A model generated the notes under the pieces. The model was given only the letters and a program-made list of their open reading frames with translations, did no database searches and was not told where the DNA came from. The translations under genes were made by a program, and so were the position numbers. Source: Phycisphaerae bacterium (GTDB lineage: Bacteria > Planctomycetota > Phycisphaerae > Phycisphaerales > UBA1924). From it: a DNA stretch of 64,000 nt. Of this stretch, positions 56,788 to 64,000 are shown piece after piece. Location: contig VGXM01000010.1 in NCBI GenBank assembly GCA_016873295.1, forward strand, positions 1 to 64,000, written 5' to 3'. Numbering within the stretch: the stretch's first letter is position 1; each line of letters begins with the position of its first letter.

Positions 56788-58314
56788 ATGTTCGACCGGC
56801 TCTCCGACGCATTCCACGGGCTCTTCCGCACGCTCTCCGGCAAGGGCGCCATCAGCGAGGCCAACGTCCGCGGGGCGATGGGCGGCGTGCGCGCGGCCCT
56901 GCTCGACGCCGACGTGCACCTGAACGTCGTCGACACCTTCACCCAGCGCGTGCTCGACGACGCCCTGGGCATGAAGGTCGTCGAGGGGGTCGAGCCGGGG
57001 CAGCAGATCGTCAAGATCGTGCACGACCGGCTGGTCGAGCTGCTCGGCGGAACGCCGGAAACGGGCGGGGCGACGCCGGGCGGGCCCGCGCTGGCCTCGG
57101 ACCACATCCCGCGCATGACGCCCGGGCCCACGGTCGTGATGCTGTGCGGCTTGCAGGGGTCGGGCAAGACGACGACGGCGGGCAAGCTGGCGGCCCACCT
57201 GAAGAAGCGGGGGCGGAGCGTGATGCTCGCCGCCGCCGACCTCCAGCGCCCCGCCGCCGTCGAACAGCTCGAGATCGTCGCCCAGCACGTGCGCGACGAG
57301 GCGCCGGGGAGCGCCCGCGTCGAGTTCTACGCCGAGAAGGACAGGGTCGCCGAGTACGGCAAGGCGGTGAACGTGGCGGTGGGGGTGTGCCGGCGCGCGG
57401 TGGACCAGGCGAGGAAGCTGGGCGTCGACACGGTGGTGCTGGACACGGCGGGGCGCCTGCACGTCAACGACGCGCTCATGGCCGAGCTCAAGCAGGTGCA
57501 GGGGCTCGTGCAGCCGCACCTGGTCCTCCTGGTCGTCGACGCCATGACCGGGCAGGACGCCCTGCACAGCGCCAAGGCCTTCCACGCCGCCCTGGGGATC
57601 GACGGCGTGATCCTCACCAAGTTCGACTCCGACACGCGGGGCGGGGCGGCCCTCTCGGTCAAGCACGTGACGGGCGCCCCCATCAGGTTCATCGGCACGG
57701 GCGAGCGGCTCGACGCCATCGAGGAGTTCCACGCCCCGCGCATCGCCGGGCGCATCCTGGGCATGGGCGACGTGGTGAGCCTGGTGGAGAAGGCCCAGGA
57801 GCAGGTGAGCCAGGAGGAGGCGGAGCGCCTCAACGAGAAGCTGGCCAGGGGCCAGATGACCATGGACGACTTCCTCGGGCAGCTCAAGACCCTGCGGCGC
57901 ATGGGGCCCATGAAGCAGCTCCTGGGGTTGCTGCCCGGCGTGGGCTCGATGCTCAAGGACGTGCACATCGAGGACAGGCAGCTCGACAAGGTCGAGGGCA
58001 TGATCAACTCGATGACGAAGGAGGAGCGCAGGAACCCGGCGATCCTGAACATGAGCCGCAAGCGCCGCATCGCCGCCGGCAGCGCCACCAGGCCCGACGA
58101 GGTCGGGCAGATGGTCAGGCAGTTCGAGGCCGTGAGCACGCTCGCCCGGCGCATGTCGTCCATGTCGGCGTCGGAGAAGGTCAGGGCCGCCCGCGAGATG
58201 GGCCGGCAGGGCGACGCCATGCTCCCGGGCCTCAGGGGCATGCCCGGCTACGCCTCGCGCGGCTCGACGCACACGACCAGCGTCAAGGACCGCTTCAAGA
58301 AGCGCAAGCGGTAG
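56788..58314 (+). CDS. ffh: Signal recognition particle protein Ffh
   Basis: A 508-residue GTPase that targets nascent membrane proteins to the Sec system with SRP RNA and FtsY. The N and G domains show Walker A GLQGSGKTTTAGKLA, DLQRPAAVEQL, VVLDTAGRLHVND, TKFDSDTRGGAALSV and IGTGERLDAI. The Met-rich M domain (residues 330-508) ends in a basic FKKRKR. The start follows a TACGAT box by 5 nt. The length is slightly above the usual 450-480 because of a longer C-terminal tail. Normal and complete. Confidence 0.96.
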   Translation: MFDRLSDAFHGLFRTLSGKGAISEANVRGAMGGVRAALLDADVHLNVVDTFTQRVLDDALGMKVVEGVEPGQQIVKIVHDRLVELLGGTPETGGATPGGPALASDHIPRMTPGPTVVMLCGLQGSGKTTTAGKLAAHLKKRGRSVMLAAADLQRPAAVEQLEIVAQHVRDEAPGSARVEFYAEKDRVAEYGKAVNVAVGVCRRAVDQARKLGVDTVVLDTAGRLHVNDALMAELKQVQGLVQPHLVLLVVDAMTGQDALHSAKAFHAALGIDGVILTKFDSDTRGGAALSVKHVTGAPIRFIGTGERLDAIEEFHAPRIAGRILGMGDVVSLVEKAQEQVSQEEAERLNEKLARGQMTMDDFLGQLKTLRRMGPMKQLLGLLPGVGSMLKDVHIEDRQLDKVEGMINSMTKEERRNPAILNMSRKRRIAAGSATRPDEVGQMVRQFEAVSTLARRMSSMSASEKVRAAREMGRQGDAMLPGLRGMPGYASRGSTHTTSVKDRFKKRKR

Positions 58315-58329
58315 GGGGCCGCACGCAAT

Positions 58330-58361
58330 GAGGCCCGCGGCGCGGGAGCGCCGCGGGCCTC
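58330..58361. terminator. Bidirectional hairpin terminator between ffh and secreted protein gene
   Basis: GAGGCCCGCGGCGC and its exact complement (14 bp) enclose a 4-nt GGGA loop, 15 bp after the ffh stop and between two convergent genes. Confidence 0.7.
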
Positions 58362-58393
58362 CTGGACGCACCGCCTGCGCGGTGCGGGTGGCG

Positions 58394-59974
58394 CTACGGG
58401 CAGATCACGTTGTAGAGGTTGAGGTAGGCGAGGAAGTCGTTGAAGTCGATCACGCCGTCGTCGTTCACGTCGGCGTCGGGGCTCAACACGTTGTAGAGGT
58501 TGAGGAAGACCAGCAGGTCATTGAAGTCCACCGCGCCGTCGAGGTTCAGGTCGGCGTCGCAATAGAAGCAGAGGTTGATCAGGGCGTCGGGCGTCAGCAG
58601 CGCCTGGGGGGCGAACGGCACGACCTGGATGGGGAACGGGTTGTGCATGAACGGCTGGAAGATCCCCGGGAAGGGCTGCGGCTGCGGGGGCACGGGAGCC
58701 TCGTTGCAGGTCGAGAGACCCGCTCGGTCCGCGCGCACGAAGTAGGCGTGCGGGATCAACGCCGGCCCGGGCGGGAAGCTGTTGGTGTCGCCCGCGAGCG
58801 TGTACCCGCGCTCGACGGCGACGACGGAGTTGCCCGCCTCGAACGCCGGCCCGCCGTAGACCCAGTACTGGATCGGGTTGGGCGGCGTGCCCGGGGGACC
58901 GGCGTTGGTCACCAGGAGCGTCATCTTGTTCTGCCCGAGGGGATTCGGAGGCAGGGTGGTCCCGGCCATCACCATGTTGGGCGTGGGCGGGAATCCCGGG
59001 GCCTCGTAGGCGAGCGCCGTGATGCCCGGCTGGAAGCCGTTGTACACCCACCACGGGCCGCTGTTGACAAAGGGCGGCGCCGGGATGGTCTGGACGATCA
59101 GCCCCGAACGGGGCAGAACGCCCGGAGGCAGGAGCGTGTTCGCCGTGATCGCGAACCCCTGCCCGGGCAGCTCCTCGATCGCGGTGGCGTAGGCGTCGGC
59201 GGGCGGCGGGGCGTAGACGCTGGAGCTCACCGGCGCCCCGTTGGGCAGTTGCACGCAGAGGACGAGCGGCTCGCGCAGGGCGCCCAAGGCCGGTGTCGTG
59301 TACCCCGCGGCCAGGATCAGGCCCGGGGGCCCCGCGGGCGAGAGCGACTCGCGCACGTCGACCAGCCCGCCCGTGCTCGGCGTGCCGTAGCGCCCGTCCT
59401 GGTAGACGATCTGCCACACCGGCACGCCGTTGGGCGACACCGCCGCGATCATGGGCCACGTCGTCTGCGCCACAGCCGCGCGCCCCGCGAGGATCAGGTT
59501 GCGCGTCGAGGCCTCGATCACGCGGGCCCCGGCCACGCCGGGCGCCATCGGGACATTGCTCGGGTACTGCAAGCCCCAGGTCGTGACCCCGGCCCGGCTC
59601 AACTTGAGGAGGAACACGCCGCCCCACGCGGCGCCGGGCAGGTTCTCCCCCGCGAGCGCGATCCCGCCGTCCGACGTTTCGATGATGCTGTAGCCGATCT
59701 CCGACGGGCCCGTGTTGACCGTCCGCTCCCACAGGAGCGCCCCGCGGTTGCTCAGGCGCATGATCAGCACGTCGGACTGTCCCCCGGCGAGCGTGCGCTG
59801 CCCCACCGCCAGGTACCCGCCGTCGCGCGTCGGCGAGATCATCTTGATGCTGTCGTTGTTGTTGGGGCTGCCGGCCCACTGCCAGTGCCAGGAGGGCGGC
59901 GCCGCGCAGGCCAGCCCGGCGGTCAGCGCCACCACGGTGCCCAAACCGAATCCGCCTGTGCGTGAAGCAAACAT
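58394..59974 (-). CDS. Large secreted protein with dockerin-like C-terminus
   Basis: A 526-residue exported protein. The signal peptide (MFASRTGGFGLGTVVALTAG) is followed by repeated short motifs of the DGGYLAVGQRTLAGG and DGGIALAGENLPGA kind, which look like beta-propeller-type repeats. The last 60 residues have two EF-hand-like loops, DLNLDGAVDFNDL and DVNDDGVIDFNDF, matching the tail of the gene at 7624. A GGAGG ribosome site precedes the ATG at 59974. The tail is probably a calcium-dependent surface-binding module; the binding partner is not visible. Confidence 0.85.
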   Translation of the reverse strand: MFASRTGGFGLGTVVALTAGLACAAPPSWHWQWAGSPNNNDSIKMISPTRDGGYLAVGQRTLAGGQSDVLIMRLSNRGALLWERTVNTGPSEIGYSIIETSDGGIALAGENLPGAAWGGVFLLKLSRAGVTTWGLQYPSNVPMAPGVAGARVIEASTRNLILAGRAAVAQTTWPMIAAVSPNGVPVWQIVYQDGRYGTPSTGGLVDVRESLSPAGPPGLILAAGYTTPALGALREPLVLCVQLPNGAPVSSSVYAPPPADAYATAIEELPGQGFAITANTLLPPGVLPRSGLIVQTIPAPPFVNSGPWWVYNGFQPGITALAYEAPGFPPTPNMVMAGTTLPPNPLGQNKMTLLVTNAGPPGTPPNPIQYWVYGGPAFEAGNSVVAVERGYTLAGDTNSFPPGPALIPHAYFVRADRAGLSTCNEAPVPPQPQPFPGIFQPFMHNPFPIQVVPFAPQALLTPDALINLCFYCDADLNLDGAVDFNDLLVFLNLYNVLSPDADVNDDGVIDFNDFLAYLNLYNVICP

Positions 59975-60186
59975 GGTGCGAACCTCCGCTCTCGATCCGC
60001 GACGAGGGGGCAACGCGCGCCGACGGGTCTTGCGGGCTCCCGCCGGACTTGTTCTCAACAGGTCTCCCCCGGTGCCCCCGTCGAACCGGGGAGTCGGCCT
60101 CCTTCGGCCTGACCGAGTGATTCATGGGCCCTCGGGCCTCCGCGGCCATGGGGGAGAATTCCCCGATGCGGAGCGGCGCTCGCCAG

Positions 60187-60909
60187 TGGCGCGAGTCGGA
60201 AGAACGTGCACCAAGGCGCCGGCGGGTGCCACGGGCGAGCCGCCTCGCGGATCGCCCGTGCCGGCGTCCGGACGGGCCTCGAACAGCCGCACGGGTCACG
60301 GGCGAAGCGCCCGATGACCCGTGGCACCCGGAGCGCTCCGTCCACGAACTTCCGACACACACCACTCGTCGTGCGAGTCGCAAGAACGCGCACCAAGGCG
60401 CCGCGGGTGCCACGGGCGAGCCGCCTTGCGGATCGCCCGTGCCGCCGTCAGGACGGGCCTCGAACAGCCGCACGGGTCATCGGGCGAAGCGCCCGATGAC
60501 CCGTGGCACCCGGAGCGCTCCGTCCACGGACTTCCGACACACACCACTCGTCGTGCGAGTCGCAAGAACGCGCACCAAGGCGCCGCGGGTGCCACGGGCG
60601 AGCCGCCTTGCGGATCGCCCGTGCCGCCGTCAGGACGGGCCTCGAACAGCCGCACGGGTCATCGGGCGAAGCGCCCGATGACCCGTGGCACCCGGAGCGC
60701 TCCGTCCACGGACTTCCGACACACACCACTCGTCGTGCGAGTCGCAAGAACGCGCACCAAGGCGCCGCGGGTGCCACGGGCGAGCCGCCTTGCGGATCGC
60801 CCGTGCCGGCGTCAGGACGGGCCTCGAACAGCCGCACGGGTCACGGGCGAAGCGCCCGATGACCCGTGGCACCCGGAGCGCTCCGTCCACGGACTTCCGA
60901 TTCGCGCCG
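60187..60909. repeat. Tandem array of four 182-bp TIR elements
   Basis: The units begin near 60187, 60369, 60551 and 60733: the GCGAGTCG motif recurs at 60191, 60373, 60555 and 60737, exactly 182 bp apart. Unit 1 keeps the TGGCGCGAGTCGGAA left end; unit 4 keeps a TTCCGATTCGCGCCG right end; the internal joints have CACACACCACTCGTCG. Each unit has the hairpin CGGGTCAT...GATGACCCG and the GGGTGCCACGGG / CCCGTGGCACCC pair. Units 1 and 4 share a 1-nt deletion in the hairpin arm. The array ends at the stop codon of the AI-2E-type gene. The whole gap 59975-60909 has no gene. Confidence 0.85.
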
Positions 60910-62181
60910 CTAGCGCTGGATGGGCAGGAAGTCGCGCTCGCGTCCCTCCGCCCAGGCGCGGAAGCGGGGCCAGAAGACCTCCTTGAGCAGGATCCGGGCG
61001 CACGCCGCCGCCGGGATCGCCAGCAGCAGCCCGTAGAACCCCGCCAGCACGCCGCCCGCGATGGAGGCGAAGAGGATCATGGGCACGCTCATGTCCGTGG
61101 CCTTGCCCTGGATCGAGGGCGTCAGCACGTAGTCGTCCATGACCTGCGACACCGCCTGCATCAGCACCGGGCCGGCGATGATCCACCACCACTCGCCCCG
61201 GAACCCGCCCGCCGGGTCCAGGGCCATCATGAGCATGGCGACGGGCATGCCCAGGGCCGCCGCGAAGGGCGCCAGCGTCAGCACCCCGACCAGCGGCCCG
61301 ACGATCAGCGGCGCCGGCACGCCGATCAGCCAGTACCCGAAGGTGAAGAGCACGATCTGGCAGGCGCAGATCGTCAGCCGGCCGCGCACGAAGGCGGCGA
61401 TGACCCGGTCCATCTTGCGGATCAGCTCGATCGTGCGCCCCTTGCGCCGCTCCGGGATCAGGCTCCCCCAGAACGCCAGCACCTTCCCCCACCCCGTGCA
61501 GAAGAAGTAGAAGAAGAACGCCGTGAGCACCGCCCCGAAGGCGATCTGCCCCAGCGCGCCCGTGAAGCGCAGGATCCACGAGAAGGCGTCGGCGCCGGCC
61601 TGGACGGCCCTCCTGGCGATCGTGTCGGTGTTGGCCCGCAGGTAGTCGACGAAGCGGACGGCGGCCAGGGCCCAGGGCGACGGGGGCGCGGGGGCCTGGG
61701 CCCCCGAGCGCTGCGCCTCCAGCGAACGGCGCTGGTCGATGAGCCAGTCCCGGGCCGGCTGCCACCCGCCCGGGAGCTGCCCGCGCAGCCCCGGGTCGTC
61801 GGGCGATTCGAGGCTGCGGATGAGCGTCTGCACGTTCCCGGCCTGGGACTGCACGTAGCTGGCCCCCTGCACCACGCCGAACCCCAGCCCCACGGTCGCG
61901 GGCACCACGATGAGGGCCCCGCTGAGCACGATGATCCCCGCGGCGGCGAAGGGGCGGTTGATCCGCCCCGTGCGCGTGAGCGCGCACACGACGGGCTCGA
62001 AGAGGTAGGCCAGGAGCATCGCCAGCAGGATGGGCACGGTGACGACGCTGAGGCGGTAGCCCAGGTACAGGACGCCGCACACCGCGAGGATCGCCAGGGC
62101 GTCGCGCACCGGCTGGATCTGCCAGACGTGCAGGCTGCGCCAGTCGGTGCCTGGTTTGGGGCGTGCCCCGCCGGGGTTCAT
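60910..62181 (-). CDS. AI-2E family transporter-like membrane protein
   Basis: A 423-residue polytopic protein of the AI-2E/PerM family. The early segment SVVTVPILLAMLLAYLFEPV, a large loop (about residues 130-220), and the late GPLVGVLTLAPFAAALGMPV and DDYVLTPSIQGKATDMSVP motifs are typical. The export substrate is not known; family members carry very different solutes. The stop codon touches the repeat array at 60909. Confidence 0.88.
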   Translation of the reverse strand: MNPGGARPKPGTDWRSLHVWQIQPVRDALAILAVCGVLYLGYRLSVVTVPILLAMLLAYLFEPVVCALTRTGRINRPFAAAGIIVLSGALIVVPATVGLGFGVVQGASYVQSQAGNVQTLIRSLESPDDPGLRGQLPGGWQPARDWLIDQRRSLEAQRSGAQAPAPPSPWALAAVRFVDYLRANTDTIARRAVQAGADAFSWILRFTGALGQIAFGAVLTAFFFYFFCTGWGKVLAFWGSLIPERRKGRTIELIRKMDRVIAAFVRGRLTICACQIVLFTFGYWLIGVPAPLIVGPLVGVLTLAPFAAALGMPVAMLMMALDPAGGFRGEWWWIIAGPVLMQAVSQVMDDYVLTPSIQGKATDMSVPMILFASIAGGVLAGFYGLLLAIPAAACARILLKEVFWPRFRAWAEGRERDFLPIQR

Positions 62182-62225
62182 TCGGGGGGAAGACTACCAC
62201 GCCGGCGTGGGGGCGGCGCGGCGTG

Positions 62226-62606
62226 TCAGGCCTCGACGGACGAGAACGCCTCGTGGAAGTCGTAGACGGCGCGGAAGTCGTCGAGGGAGTCCTCGTCGGT
62301 CTTGCGCAGGAGGCCGGCGTCGATGAGGGCGAAGACCATGGCGCCGAAGTCGTCGGTCTTGTGGATGCCCCAGCGCCCCAGCACGGTGCGGGCCAGCATC
62401 CCGTACCGGCGGAGGGCGAAGTCGCGGAGCCCCAGGCAGAGCTGCTGCCCGGAGACGTGCCGGCTCTCCTCCGCCGCCGACTCCCCCTCCCCGTGCACCG
62501 TCGCGACGGTGTGGGCCAGCCCCTGGCGCACGAACTCGTAGGCCTGGAGGGGGTAGGGCCCGGCCTTGCTGAGGATCTCGCGGATTTCCTTGGGCGAATG
62601 TGCCAC
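62226..62606 (-). CDS. Minf_1886 family protein
   Basis: A 126-residue protein. The pattern YPLQAYEFVRQGL, ESRHVSGQQLCLGLRDFALR, LARTVLGRWGIHKTDDFGAM and AVYDFHEAF fits the Minf_1886 family shared by Planctomycetes and Verrucomicrobia, of unknown function. I prefer the GTG at 62606 (VAHSPKEI), with GGAG 8 nt upstream; an ATG at 62642 would add twelve residues. The two genes on its flanks are unrelated. Confidence 0.82.
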   Translation of the reverse strand: MAHSPKEIREILSKAGPYPLQAYEFVRQGLAHTVATVHGEGESAAEESRHVSGQQLCLGLRDFALRRYGMLARTVLGRWGIHKTDDFGAMVFALIDAGLLRKTDEDSLDDFRAVYDFHEAFSSVEA

Positions 62607-62701
62607 GGTCGGCTCCGGTGCTTGGGAACATCGTATCGGCATCGGCCCGGGATGCGCAATGAATCTGCGGGACGGGGCCCGGCGGGGTCCTCACAGGATC
62701 C

Positions 62702-63310
62702 TCACGGGCGGGCCCGGCTGACGTGCGGATTCGTGCGCAGGAACCAGCGGAGGGGCCGGGTGGCCCATTCGTGGGCCGAGCCGACGCCGATGCGGGCGGA
62801 GCGCCCGACGGGCCCGGGCAGGAAGCCGGGCGGGGGGGGTTCGAGGTGGACGCGGTCGGAGCGCGTGAGGTCCTCGCCGTCGAGGGCGCGGTCGATGCCG
62901 AGGGCTTGGCAGAGGCGGGCCGGTCCCGAGCAGAGGTCGACGCCGTCGCGCCCGCCCCGGGCGCGGCGCATGGCGTCGACCCCGTCGAGGGGGGCCAGGG
63001 CGCGCACGAGGACGGCTTGGGGGTCGCCCTCGGCGGCGCAGACGACGTTGCAGCAGAAGTGCATGCCGTAGGTGAAGTAGACGTAGAGGGTGCCCGGTCG
63101 GGCGTACATGGACTCGTTGCGCGGCGTGCGTCGCCCGCCGAAGGCGTGGGAGGCGCGGTCGCGGACGCCCAGGTAGGCCTCGCTCTCGACGATCACGCCG
63201 GCGCGGCGGCGCCCGCCGACGGTGCGGACCAGGACGCAGCCGAGCAGTCGGCGGGCGAGGGTGGCGGCGCCGAGGGCGAAGAAGGGGCGATCGAGGCGGG
63301 GGGTGGCCAT
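62702..63310 (-). CDS. DNA-3-methyladenine glycosylase (AAG/MPG family)
   Basis: A 202-residue base-excision repair enzyme. FFALGAATLARRLLGCVLVR, then IVESEAYLGVRDRASHAFGG (catalytic Glu region), TLYVYFTYGMHFCCNVVC and ALGIDRALDGEDL are the expected family blocks. It starts 2 bp after the stop of the ccsA-type gene on the same strand. Confidence 0.93.
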   Translation of the reverse strand: MATPRLDRPFFALGAATLARRLLGCVLVRTVGGRRRAGVIVESEAYLGVRDRASHAFGGRRTPRNESMYARPGTLYVYFTYGMHFCCNVVCAAEGDPQAVLVRALAPLDGVDAMRRARGGRDGVDLCSGPARLCQALGIDRALDGEDLTRSDRVHLEPPPPGFLPGPVGRSARIGVGSAHEWATRPLRWFLRTNPHVSRARP

Positions 63311-63312
63311 GG

Positions 63313-64000
63313 TCAGGCGTAGGCGTGCAGCCCCGGCAGGAGGAGGTTGACGCCGAAGTAGGTCCAGAGCATCACGAAGAACCCGATGAGGCTGAGCCAG
63401 GCGGTGACCAGCCCGCGGTGGCGCCCGGCGCCGACGCGCACGTGGACGACGATGAGGTACACGATCCAGGTGATGAGGGCCCAGGTCTCCTTGGGGTCGA
63501 AGGCCCACCAGCGCCCCCAGGAATGGTCGGCCCACCAGGCGCCCAGGAGGATCCCCACCCCCAGGGTCCAGAAGGCCAACTGGAGGATCGTCATGTGGGC
63601 CCGGTCGAGGTCCGCGAGTGTGCGCTCGCGACCGGCCGGGGCGTGGTCGTCGTCGGCGAGGGCGGCTTGGGCGATGGGAACGGTCCGCCCCTTGCCGAGG
63701 TAGTGCGCGCCCAGGTAGAAGAGCGCGATGATGAAGCCGAGGGTGATCAGGCCGTAGGAGACCAGGACCGTGGTGACGTGGTACTTGAGGAGGACGCTGG
63801 TGTTGAGAATGGCGGCCTCGCGCTCGATGCTGACGCCGGGGATCCCGGCTTGGGTGGCGGCGAGGAGGGCGAGGAAGCCCATGCCGGCGGCGGCGGCCCC
63901 GAAGATCCACTGGCGCCGCGCCGCCGCCAGGGCCAGCCCCACGACGGCGCCGAAGAGACTCAGCCCGGTCATCGACTCGAACTGGTTCTGGATGGCGAAG
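63313..64000 (-). CDS. ccsA: Cytochrome c assembly protein CcsA/ResC, C-terminal part (5' end outside window)
   Basis: The frame is open to the right edge (…FAIQNQFESMTGL upstream of a Met at 63972), so the N-terminus is missing. About 229 residues are visible with seven or so helices. The haem-handling WWD motif appears as WGRWWAFDPKETWALITW, preceded by the helix with the ligand-type His in KYHVTTVLVSYGLITLGF. CcsA carries haem across the membrane for attachment to cytochrome c. A polar insertion (PAGRERTLADLDRAH) lies between helices. Confidence 0.92.
   Translation of the reverse strand, partial: FAIQNQFESMTGLSLFGAVVGLALAAARRQWIFGAAAAGMGFLALLAATQAGIPGVSIEREAAILNTSVLLKYHVTTVLVSYGLITLGFIIALFYLGAHYLGKGRTVPIAQAALADDDHAPAGRERTLADLDRAHMTILQLAFWTLGVGILLGAWWADHSWGRWWAFDPKETWALITWIVYLIVVHVRVGAGRHRGLVTAWLSLIGFFVMLWTYFGVNLLLPGLHAYA

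Noticed and set aside
60187-60909. Possible CRISPR array
   Set aside because: The repeats are 182 bp with no unique spacers between them, and they contain inverted ends like a mobile element. No cas gene is near.
60124-60986. Long plus-strand and minus-strand reading frames through the repeat array
   Set aside because: They repeat with the 182-bp unit on both strands, have no ribosome site and no recognisable domain. They are open only because the repeat has no stops.

Overview
The window is a 64 kb piece of a GC-rich bacterial chromosome, most likely from a planctomycete of the Phycisphaerae class. The evidence for this placement is indirect: PEP-CTERM-like sorting tails, paired EF-hand (dockerin-like) C-termini, class-typical pseudopilin proteins with a prepilin N-terminus, an HYExAFE-type protein, a Minf_1886-type protein and the Planctomycetes/Verrucomicrobia/Chlamydiae 'small basic protein'. 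I found no tRNA, rRNA or CRISPR array.

Layout. 1-3.4 kb: the end of an A2-type haem-copper oxidase operon (CtaD, CtaE, CtaF and an unknown membrane protein). 3.4-12.3 kb: PIN-PhoH ATPase, several unknown proteins, DUF456, a secreted DNRLRE/dockerin-like protein, YceI, 2-amino-3-ketobutyrate CoA ligase and a PEP-CTERM-like protein. 12.5-20.5 kb: NuoG, a second PEP-CTERM-like protein, HisRS, a long signal peptidase I, a RicT/PSP1 protein and a cluster of three small exported proteins. 20.5-28.2 kb: HYExAFE protein, MlaD- and MlaF-type lipid transport parts, cysteine desulfurase, a second MlaF-type ATPase, NuoI and small proteins.

28.3-35.35 kb is the most unusual part. A three-gene minus-strand cassette occurs twice. 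Each copy has a signal-peptide protein with one C-terminal membrane anchor, a small secreted cysteine-rich protein, and a MauE-like redox membrane domain fused to a type IV pseudopilin. The copies are diverged paralogues that share upstream sequence. An IS110-family element sits inside the upstream region of one copy; aligning the two upstream regions fixes its ends and leaves a structured left end that fits a bridge-RNA locus. The other copy has a frameshift in its MauE-pilin gene.

35.6-58.3 kb is mainly housekeeping: a Glu/Leu-type dehydrogenase, M20 amidohydrolase, HD-GYP protein, solute-binding protein, a long coiled-coil membrane protein, O-antigen ligase, a short UvrC, RnpA, YidD, TetR, PyrF, DUF971, a phosphoribosyltransferase/hydrolase pair, RecG, a HTH regulator, PolX and Ffh. 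58.4-64 kb carries a large secreted dockerin-like protein, a tandem array of four 182-bp elements, an AI-2E-type permease, a Minf_1886 protein, a methylpurine glycosylase and the end of CcsA.

A fifth, single copy of the 182-bp element lies inside a membrane-protein gene near 48.4 kb, where it replaces the C-terminal coding sequence without closing the frame. Three further families of short REP-like palindromes are scattered through the intergenic gaps. Many operon-leading genes have a TANNNT box only 5-11 nt before the start codon, which suggests leaderless or very short-leader transcripts.
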